Assembly (NCBI GenBank): GCA_041674345.1
Contig: JBAYVY010000061.1
Location: 1 to 12,792 of the forward strand
From: JBAYVY01 sp041674345
GTDB taxonomy: Bacteria > Planctomycetota > Phycisphaerae > Phycisphaerales > Zrk34
Direction: 5' to 3'
Length of the DNA: 12,792 nucleotides
The notes under the pieces are model-generated. The model was not told the origin of the DNA and did not search any database. It saw only the letters and a program-made list of their open reading frames with translations. The position numbers and the translations under genes were made by a program. Below, one piece after another: positions 1 through 6,084 of this stretch (its first letter is position 1; each line of letters begins with the position of its first letter).

Positions 1-113
1 CCCATGCCGGTCATTAACTCCGGCAGACGATGCGGCTGATCCTCCAACAGAGAAATCAACCGACTCGCGGCTCTCACCAGGCCGTCGCGGGTTTGTTCCA
101 CCAATTCAAGCAC
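1..113 (-). CDS. meaB: MeaB/ArgK-type GTPase, N-terminus only (runs off left edge)
   Basis: Only about 37 N-terminal residues are in the window. They read V/M-L-E-L-V-E-Q-T-R-D-G-L and continue with R-A-A-S-R-L-I-S-L-L-E-D, then P-E-L-M-T-G-M-G. This helical start (a run of Arg/Ala followed by L-I-S-L-x-E) is typical of MeaB/ArgK, the G3E-type P-loop GTPase that loads and protects adenosylcobalamin-dependent acyl-CoA mutases. The Walker A motif would lie beyond the edge, so the call rests on the N-terminus and on the neighbour. The GTG at 113-111 is preferred because AAGGA lies 8 nt upstream (126-122), inside the preceding gene. The reading frame overlaps the end of the B12-binding gene by 8 nt, which implies translational coupling. 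A TTG at 104-102 is a weaker alternative start. Confidence 0.72.
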   Translation of the reverse strand, partial: MLELVEQTRDGLVRAASRLISLLEDQPHRLPELMTGM

Positions 114-510
114 CGGCGGGTTCCTTCAACATATGCTCAAGGGTTTCCAAAATCGTCACCGCAGGCGTTCCGGGGGTGAACACCGCGTCCACGCCGATCT
201 CTTTCAGATGCGTCACATCCGTCGCCGGGATCGTCCCCCCGCCGAACACGTGAATGTCTTCCGCCCCCTGCTCTTTCAGTAGATCAATGACCTTCTTGAA
301 CAGAATGTTGTGCGCCCCGGACAGAATGCTCATGCCGATCGCCGCGACGTCTTCCTGAATCGCCGACGCCACAATCTGCTCCGGCGAACGCCGAATCCCC
401 GTGTAAATCACCTCGTAACCAGCATCCCGCAACAAATGCGCGACATACTTCGCGCCTCGGTCGTGCCCGTCCAGACCCGGCTTGGCGATCAGAATCCGTG
501 CCTTACTCAT
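106..510 (-). CDS. Stand-alone B12-binding subunit of an acyl-CoA mutase (methylmalonyl-CoA mutase small-subunit type)
   Basis: A 134-aa protein that is a single cobalamin-binding Rossmann-like domain. Visible motifs are D14-G-H16-D-R-G19 (the DxHxxG motif; His16 would be the lower axial cobalt ligand), S61-I-L-S-G (the SxL motif), G90-G-G-T-I-P (the GG motif) and F111-T-P-G-T. The length and motifs match separate small subunits of methylmalonyl-CoA mutase (McmA2) and its relatives (isobutyryl-CoA and 2-hydroxyisobutyryl-CoA mutases), which need a catalytic TIM-barrel subunit encoded elsewhere. Such enzymes rearrange acyl-CoA carbon skeletons in the cytoplasm, for example (R)-methylmalonyl-CoA to succinyl-CoA. 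The sequence cannot tell which acyl-CoA is used. ATG 510-508 is chosen because AAAGGG (525-520) sits 9 nt upstream; an in-frame ATG at 540 would add 10 residues but has no evident ribosome site. A MeaB-like gene follows with an 8-nt overlap, supporting a mutase role. Confidence 0.9.
   Translation of the reverse strand: MSKARILIAKPGLDGHDRGAKYVAHLLRDAGYEVIYTGIRRSPEQIVASAIQEDVAAIGMSILSGAHNILFKKVIDLLKEQGAEDIHVFGGGTIPATDVTHLKEIGVDAVFTPGTPAVTILETLEHMLKEPAGA
114..126 (-). promoter_or_regulatory. Ribosome binding site for the MeaB-like gene
   Basis: On the minus strand AAGGA at 126-122 lies 8 nt before the GTG at 113. It is embedded in the last codons of the B12-binding gene and decides the non-ATG start. 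Confidence 0.6.
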
Positions 511-525
511 CTGGCTTAACCCTTT
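511..525 (-). promoter_or_regulatory. Ribosome binding site deciding the start of the B12-binding subunit
   Basis: AAAGGG at 525-520 on the minus strand is followed by a 9-nt spacer and ATG 510-508. It supports the shorter 134-aa form over the in-frame ATG at 540. Confidence 0.65.
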
Positions 526-533
526 CTGACGTA

Positions 534-552
534 CCGGCATTCAGTTAGCCGG
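534..552. repeat. Short stem-loop in the leader of the mutase unit
   Basis: CCGGC (534-538) and GCCGG (548-552) are perfectly complementary around a 9-nt loop. The stem lies in the predicted 5' untranslated leader and overlaps the palindrome at 551-564 by two bases, so the two structures compete. It may occur by chance; no U-run follows, so it is not an intrinsic terminator. Confidence 0.3.
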
Positions 553-564
553 ATAAACTTATCC
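551..564. promoter_or_regulatory. Palindromic operator candidate just downstream of the promoter
   Basis: GGATAA-AC-TTATCC is a perfect inverted repeat with 6-bp arms and a 2-bp centre. It lies about 12-25 bp downstream of the -10 box at 576-581, over the expected early transcribed region (about +5 to +19). That is a common location for a repressor operator. The regulator is not in the window and I do not recognise the motif as belonging to a named family. Confidence 0.45.
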
Positions 565-575
565 TCAAATACAAG

Positions 576-603
576 ATTTTACGCATTTACGCACCGATGT
601 CAA
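576..603 (-). promoter_or_regulatory. Sigma70-type promoter for the B12-mutase unit
   Basis: Read on the minus strand, a consensus -35 box TTGACA (603-598) is followed by a 16-bp spacer and a -10 box TAAAAT (581-576, 5 of 6 consensus). Transcription should start near 569, giving a leader of about 60 nt before ATG 510. The leader is too short for a cobalamin riboswitch, and no B12-box-like sequence is seen. The promoter separates this unit from the glycosidase genes upstream. Confidence 0.75.
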
Positions 604-761
604 CGGCAAACCGGACATCCGCGCATTATTTCTCAGCATCACTCGCCGCGTACGTTTCACCCCGCGCTTCCCCATCCCTCACCAACCACGCCGGGCGAAA
701 CCATGCAGCGGGATAATTCAACCAATACCATCCAGTTTATCGACGCCGCTTACACGACGCA

Positions 762-815
762 AGATGACCATGCGCCTTGTCATTTCTATTGCGACACAAC
801 AGATGACCATGCGCC
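762..815. repeat. Pair of exact 15-bp direct repeats, 39 bp apart
   Basis: AGATGACCATGCGCC occurs at 762-776 and again at 801-815. Flanking bases outside the 15-mer show little similarity, so this is not a longer tandem duplication. The offset of 39 bp is an exact multiple of three, which makes the copies appear in frame (D-D-H-A-P) in a 65-codon plus-strand open frame. Function unknown; a paired protein-binding site is possible. Confidence 0.6.
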
Positions 816-878
816 AACTGCACGCCCCCCAAGCCGGGGCAGAGCGAGTCTTTATTCCGGGGGCGAGCGCCGCCCAGG

Positions 879-895
879 GTTCTTCGGCGAAGAAC
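879..895. repeat. Perfect 17-bp palindrome / hairpin downstream of the GH2-like gene
   Basis: GTTCTTCG (879-886) and CGAAGAAC (888-895) are perfect inverted arms around one base. As RNA it would form a tight stem of about 7 bp about 50 nt past the stop codon of the GH2-like gene. A second stem, 861-875 (GGGCG/CGCCC), follows directly in the direction of transcription. Position suggests transcript-end structure or RNA protection, but there is no U-tract. Confidence 0.5.
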
Positions 896-944
896 ATTGA
901 CGCCCGTTGCCCTAAAACCACCCGTGTCTTGCGTTCACCGATCC

Positions 945-3900
945 TCACCACCCGTTGTAGGAATAAGGATCGTCCGTCTTGCCCACCTCGAACAAATAAG
1001 GCGCTCGCGCCAGTTCCATCGCCTTCGCCTTCGCCGGCGACACGAACGCCAGCTTCACCGGCCCCGGATTGATCCCCCCGCTCCCACGCATGTCACGCAC
1101 AAGCACCGTCAACTCATTGCGCCCAGGACGCAATTGCTCCCGCGGAACCGCATACTGGCGCAACGTCATGTAGTAATCGTTCTGATTCGTGTCCCGACCC
1201 GTGTGCCCCACCTTCTTCCCGTTCACGAACGTGTCATCCTCATCGTCAATCGCCCCAATCACCAGATGCGGCACCGCATCCTCCGGCAACTTCCTCGGAA
1301 TCGTGAACGTCGTCCGATACCAGAAATATCCGTCATATGCCGCCCACTCCCCACGCTGATCGTCAAAAAAGCCCGGCACCTGCACATCCTTCCATCTCGC
1401 GTCCCCCGCCGCCGGACAAGCATCGTCCGGCCCCTTCGCCGTGCATCCCTGCCACGTGCCCGCCAAATCTATGTCAATCACCAGCTTCTCCTGACCCACC
1501 GGGGCCGCAAGACACAGCGGAGACGTCGCCCTTGCGCCAAGGTTTGTCAGAAGTGTCCGAATCGTGCGAAAACTGAACTGCCGGCTTTCCTTCAAATAAA
1601 ACCGACCCGCCACATCAAACAGCGACGGATCAATCTGACAAAATACATACCTTCCCCGTCCATATGGCACACTCGCCACCAAGCCGCCCGCCATCACGAA
1701 CGCGCCCTCCGGCGCCCCGACGATCCGCGTCACGCCGACCTTGCCCTTCCAATAAAAATCGCCGTTGCCCAGCCCCGCGAGCAGCGGCTCCACCGGCTTG
1801 TCAATCGTCGCGCAATCCATCTCTTCCGCCTTCACTCCCAGCGAAAACGGCAACCATTCCGCCCCCAAAGCATCCCCCCCGCGCGCCATGCTGAACACCG
1901 TCCCCCCGTCCCTCACAAATGCCTCCAACCCCGCTTTCATGCCCGCCAAATCCGCCGCCGGCATCTCGCCGAGAACCAACAACTGACCCGCCCCCGCCTT
2001 CCCCGGCTCCGTCACAACCTCGCTTTCGATTCGCAAGTCACTCAGCAATTTCCCACCCACCGGCCCGCCGATGTATGCAACCCGCCTCGTCGCCGACGCC
2101 CGGCCAGTCGCCGCGTATTGCACCAAATTGCATAGAAGTCGATCCGCCGCCGGGTCCGCCTCCGTGCGACCGATGCAATCCATCTGGTTGAACACGATCC
2201 GCCCCGGCCCGTTGTCCAACTCCCACACCGCCGCGTAATTCAGACCGAATTCACAATCAATCAGCGTGCGATAAGCGCTCACGTCCGGCTTGAGAACCAC
2301 CACCGTCGCCACGTTGTGCGTATCACCCCACTTGATCGGTCTCGCATGATCCGCCCCGTCATTCCAACGATAAAACCACCGCGCCCCGTTGTGTTCCACA
2401 TTCATCAAATCCTGCCGCCGCGCGACCGCGTACCCATCGCTCAGCGTCGATCGGCCCCGCCAGTAACGCAGCGCCCGATCGCCCAGCCCCTCGGTCACCG
2501 CGCTGTTGCCCACCCGCCCGTACGCGCATCGCGTCGATGCGTATTCCGTGCGGAAGTTGAACCGATCCCGCAACGTGTCCTCATCCTGCTCCATGATGAG
2601 TACCGTCTTCCCCACCGACGTGAGCCGCCCCAGATCAACCCCACGCGCCGAATCCAGCGTTTCATAATCAAACGCCCGCCGCCCGAAAATAACCATGTCA
2701 TAACCCGTCAAATCCGCATTGAAAGCCACCCGGTCAAACTTCACCCCAAGCCGCCGCAGCGCGTCCGCCGTCTCAACTTCCGGGTCGATCACAGCGATCT
2801 TTCCCTCCGCACGGCACTGACGCGGCACCAACACATCCATCTCAACCTGATCCTCCGCCAGTGTCTTGCCCCCTTGCAACAGCGTCATGTTCAACATGCC
2901 CGATTGATCGCCGCCGACCAGCGGGAAAGTGAACCGAACCGGCACGACCGATTGCCCCCCCGCCGCCACCGTGACCTCATCCGTTCGACCGCTCACTTTG
3001 CTCCCGCCCAGTGACAATACCCACCGGCACTCAACCGTTTGCGCCTCCGCGGTGTTGTTCAACACGATGATCTGACGCGCCATGGTTTCACCGGGCGCGA
3101 ACAGGTGATCCTTCGCCGTGCGGCTGTCGGGCGTGCCCGCGATGAAGGCGGTGATCGGCGCGTAGTATTTGCCCTGGGTTTCGCCGTTCAAAAGCCCCGA
3201 TGTGTTCCACGAGCAAAGCATCCCGATGCCGTCCGCGCGCCAGTTCAGCCATTGCTCCTTCATCCGTTCCCCCCAGACCTCGTTGCGGACACCAGCCAGC
3301 GTGTCGTTATAAATCACAAACGGCGGAAACGCCGGCGGCCAATAAGTGCGGTTATTGGAAGGATCGCGTTTGTGTATATTTTCAAAGGATTTCTCAAAAG
3401 CGACAAGAACGCTCCGCTCCAGCACGTCACGATGGAACGCGCGATCGCCCAGCGTGATCGCGCACCACTCCGCGTCATATGGCACCAGACCCAGCGTGCC
3501 CGACCCCATCTCCCGGCAGGCGTTGGTCCAGTTCAGGTTCATCGGCGCGTCCTGCTCCGTGATGAAATACGGTTTGTCCCCGTATTTCAACCATATCTGA
3601 TCCGTTTCGATCATCTCCTGTATCTGCATAAAACCCGCATAATGCGTGATGTGAATGCAATCACCGAAATTGCCGCTGTCCTGCGAAACGACCCGCCGCG
3701 ACGGATCCGCCGCGTGCAACAGATCCAGTACCCGTGTTTCCACCTTCACCAACTCCGCCAGCGGCGGCTTGTTCGTGTAATCCTTGATCCACCGACCGTC
3801 CATCAGCAACGGGTTGAACATGCCGCCCATTTCCATCTGCCCGCCCACCGGCGCATTATAGAAAAACACCGATGGGTGATTGCGGTATCTGCGAACCACA

Positions 3901-6044
3901 TACTGCGCCACACGTTCAAGTTCCCGCCAGTATTCCGGCGCGCCCTGTTTGCCATGCTGAATGAGTAATTTCCGATGGTCGATCATCCAGATCGGAACAT
4001 CCGCCCCCACTCCCGTTTCGTCACAGAATCGGTAGTGATCCATGACCGGGCTGCTCGTGCCCCACCCCGCCGCCCAGTAATACCCCAGATGATTGCCGCT
4101 GAGAAAATTCAGATTCAGCTTCCGAAGATAGGCCGCGAAACCGTCATTGGAAAAATTGTACATCGGCGGCGGCATGAACAACGTGATCGGGCGATCGTTG
4201 AACACCACATTGCGGCCCTCAAAGCCGATCTGACGAACACCGAACCGCTGCGGCGGCATCGAATCCGCCACCGTGCCGTCCGACGCGATCAGCCGCGCCT
4301 GAAGATCGTAAAGATACGGATCGCCGATCTCCCATCGCCGCAGATCCGCCGCCGAGACCATCACCGATAAAGTGCCTGTATTCCCCGTCGAATCAATCGC
4401 GAAACCCGACGCCTCAAAACCGCGAACCACCTTCCCCGCCGCACACACCGCGCCCGCGATGCGATACGTCCCGCCCGCGGTCAGACCCTCCGCCCGAAAC
4501 GTGATCCTCAACGCATTGTCCTTGATCGACGTTTCAACAAACGCCTCGGTCAGCCGCGCCCCCTTCGGTTCGCTTCGCAGTTCCACCTCGCCCCGCAACC
4601 CGCGCACTTTGATCTCACTGACCCATGACGGCAGCTTGGCTTTCTCCCCCAGCAAGTCGTGCAGCACCTTGATGAAACTCGCATCCGGTAGTCCCGTGCA
4701 GAAAATAACCAGTCGCATTTCCGCGCCGGGATGCGCGTACGATGTGATATCGACTTCGCCGCCGGGCCAGACCACCTGGCCGACCGGCTTGTCCCCGATG
4801 TAAACCGTCACCTTGGATTGCGGGTCGTCGATGCTCAGCACTATTCGCCGGTTTGTCCAATCCGCCGGAATCTTCACAGTTCGACTATACCAGCCCGCCG
4901 TCGATTTACGCTCCCGCCCCTGCGCGTAATACCACGCATCAGTCACCGGCTGCGATTTCGACCAATCCGTCGGTACCACGCTATCCCCCGGCTCACCGGG
5001 CAACCATTGCCAGGGACCGGTGAAAAGAATGCCGCCCCGCCCGCTGACCTTGAATGGTTCGGCGATAAACTGCACATCCACCCATCGGCTCGTGGATGCG
5101 GACGGTTGTCCGTTCTCGCCGTCAACGCTTGTAACCAACCGATAAATGCCCGAACGCGGCGGCGACGATAATTTCACCGACTGCGATTGCGCGGGTGACG
5201 CTTCACATTGAAATGACACGCCTTGCAGAACATCGCCCCGCATGTCCTGCAATTCCAGTTTGCCCTTGCGGCCCGCCGCCCGATCGCCGAGTTTCAGTTC
5301 CACATTCAGCGCATCGCCGGAAGACAACCTGACTTCGCCGGATTCATCCGCGACTCGTATCTGTTGAACCGGGTTGGGTTCAAAGCTGGCCGGATCGTCG
5401 TCATAGACCACTTCATCTATAAGAATTTTCCCGACACCCCAGCCCGAGTTCACGGTCAATGAATCAATGCTGATGAAGTTGCGCCAGGTGCGCATCGCTT
5501 CACGACCGTCGATGTAAAGGATGAACGGGCGCGGCCCCTCGCCGCCGGGGTTGACCACATCCAGCCGGGTCCACCCGCCGTGGCGCGGAATATCCGTTCG
5601 CACACCGTGTTCCGCGATTTCGTCGATGGATACCCACCAGTACGGGTCTTCCCGTCCGGTATCGAAGATAATCGACTGATATTGTTTTTTCGGAGAATCC
5701 TGCGTTTTACATTGAACGCGAATAGCGGGGCGGAAGCCCATGCCCACGCGCGGCCCGTCGAACAGCGGATCACGGAACCACAACGTCAGCCGGCCTTGCG
5801 GCAGATCGCGCGGCAGGCGGAAAATCGAATAGTTGCCGTCCAGCATACAGTCGATCAGCAACGCGCCGTCGCCGACGGCGGCATTCCCCCGGACCTGGCT
5901 CAGCGTCCGATTGTCACGGTCGGCCTGAAGTTTCGCCAAGTCCTCCGGCTGCTCAAAATGCAGCTCGTAAACGGGTTCGGCCTGCGCCTGAATCACACAC
6001 CATGCGAAGGCAATCGCACATACCGGTATCCACCATCGTGTCAT
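945..6044 (-). CDS. Giant secreted GH2-like modular glycoside hydrolase homologue
   Basis: A 1699-aa protein counted from ATG 6044-6042, which has AAAGAGAG 6 nt upstream; ATG 6065 would add 7 residues but lacks a ribosome site. Residues 1-22 are a signal peptide ending A-Q-A. Apparent modules: LamG/concanavalin-like (25-218), beta-sandwich (225-330), GH2 jelly roll (335-465), GH2 Ig-like domain (475-612), GH2-type TIM barrel (613-965), beta-sandwich (985-1075), two glutamine-amidotransferase-like Rossmann domains (about 1080-1310 and 1318-1510) and a second GH2-type jelly roll (1520-1670). The barrel has the GH2 signature R-N-H-P-S-V at 721-726 and K-P-Y-F-I-T-E830, placing Glu830 as nucleophile. 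The canonical Asn-Glu acid/base position reads Val733-Gly734; Glu738 lies nearby. GH2 family members are exo-glycosidases (galactosidase, glucuronidase, mannosidase), but specificity is not readable and activity is uncertain. The gene follows the 719-aa glycosidase-like gene by 40 nt. Third-position G preference differs from upstream genes. Confidence 0.85.
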   Translation of the reverse strand: MTRWWIPVCAIAFAWCVIQAQAEPVYELHFEQPEDLAKLQADRDNRTLSQVRGNAAVGDGALLIDCMLDGNYSIFRLPRDLPQGRLTLWFRDPLFDGPRVGMGFRPAIRVQCKTQDSPKKQYQSIIFDTGREDPYWWVSIDEIAEHGVRTDIPRHGGWTRLDVVNPGGEGPRPFILYIDGREAMRTWRNFISIDSLTVNSGWGVGKILIDEVVYDDDPASFEPNPVQQIRVADESGEVRLSSGDALNVELKLGDRAAGRKGKLELQDMRGDVLQGVSFQCEASPAQSQSVKLSSPPRSGIYRLVTSVDGENGQPSASTSRWVDVQFIAEPFKVSGRGGILFTGPWQWLPGEPGDSVVPTDWSKSQPVTDAWYYAQGRERKSTAGWYSRTVKIPADWTNRRIVLSIDDPQSKVTVYIGDKPVGQVVWPGGEVDITSYAHPGAEMRLVIFCTGLPDASFIKVLHDLLGEKAKLPSWVSEIKVRGLRGEVELRSEPKGARLTEAFVETSIKDNALRITFRAEGLTAGGTYRIAGAVCAAGKVVRGFEASGFAIDSTGNTGTLSVMVSAADLRRWEIGDPYLYDLQARLIASDGTVADSMPPQRFGVRQIGFEGRNVVFNDRPITLFMPPPMYNFSNDGFAAYLRKLNLNFLSGNHLGYYWAAGWGTSSPVMDHYRFCDETGVGADVPIWMIDHRKLLIQHGKQGAPEYWRELERVAQYVVRRYRNHPSVFFYNAPVGGQMEMGGMFNPLLMDGRWIKDYTNKPPLAELVKVETRVLDLLHAADPSRRVVSQDSGNFGDCIHITHYAGFMQIQEMIETDQIWLKYGDKPYFITEQDAPMNLNWTNACREMGSGTLGLVPYDAEWCAITLGDRAFHRDVLERSVLVAFEKSFENIHKRDPSNNRTYWPPAFPPFVIYNDTLAGVRNEVWGERMKEQWLNWRADGIGMLCSWNTSGLLNGETQGKYYAPITAFIAGTPDSRTAKDHLFAPGETMARQIIVLNNTAEAQTVECRWVLSLGGSKVSGRTDEVTVAAGGQSVVPVRFTFPLVGGDQSGMLNMTLLQGGKTLAEDQVEMDVLVPRQCRAEGKIAVIDPEVETADALRRLGVKFDRVAFNADLTGYDMVIFGRRAFDYETLDSARGVDLGRLTSVGKTVLIMEQDEDTLRDRFNFRTEYASTRCAYGRVGNSAVTEGLGDRALRYWRGRSTLSDGYAVARRQDLMNVEHNGARWFYRWNDGADHARPIKWGDTHNVATVVVLKPDVSAYRTLIDCEFGLNYAAVWELDNGPGRIVFNQMDCIGRTEADPAADRLLCNLVQYAATGRASATRRVAYIGGPVGGKLLSDLRIESEVVTEPGKAGAGQLLVLGEMPAADLAGMKAGLEAFVRDGGTVFSMARGGDALGAEWLPFSLGVKAEEMDCATIDKPVEPLLAGLGNGDFYWKGKVGVTRIVGAPEGAFVMAGGLVASVPYGRGRYVFCQIDPSLFDVAGRFYLKESRQFSFRTIRTLLTNLGARATSPLCLAAPVGQEKLVIDIDLAGTWQGCTAKGPDDACPAAGDARWKDVQVPGFFDDQRGEWAAYDGYFWYRTTFTIPRKLPEDAVPHLVIGAIDDEDDTFVNGKKVGHTGRDTNQNDYYMTLRQYAVPREQLRPGRNELTVLVRDMRGSGGINPGPVKLAFVSPAKAKAMELARAPYLFEVGKTDDPYSYNGW

Positions 6045-6084
6045 GATCGACTCTCTTTCAGCCATTCGGGTTCATCGGGGCGAT

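Larger units (their letters stand above)
604..944. other. Intergenic region with hairpins and a direct repeat, no convincing gene
   Basis: This gap lies between the GH2-like gene and the B12-unit promoter. Open frames on both strands (703-900 plus, 718-951 minus) lack ribosome sites and protein-like composition. The stretch nearest the GH2 stop holds three GC-rich inverted repeats: 879-895 (8-bp arms), 861-875 (5-bp arms) and 827-839 (CCCC/GGGG). Transcripts arriving from the GH2 gene would fold there, but no T-run follows any of the stems. It may act as a factor-dependent or non-canonical terminator zone. The 604-760 part shows nothing I can name. Confidence 0.5.

Noticed and set aside
703..900. 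65-codon plus-strand open frame with a repeated D-D-H-A-P
   Set aside because: No ribosome site, unlikely composition, and the repeat simply reflects the 15-bp direct repeat at an offset of 39 bp, which is divisible by three.
541..944. Cobalamin riboswitch upstream of the B12-binding gene
   Set aside because: The promoter at 576-603 leaves a leader of only about 60 nt, and no B12-box-like conserved sequence is visible.
718..951. 77-codon minus-strand open frame whose GTG start overlaps the GH2-like stop codon
   Set aside because: The overlap resembles translational coupling, but the sequence is not protein-like, has no evident ribosome site, and runs through the hairpins and direct repeat.
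897..2135. 412-codon plus-strand open frame
   Set aside because: Antisense shadow of the GH2-like gene; very rich in Arg, Pro and His, as expected from the reverse complement of G-ending codons.
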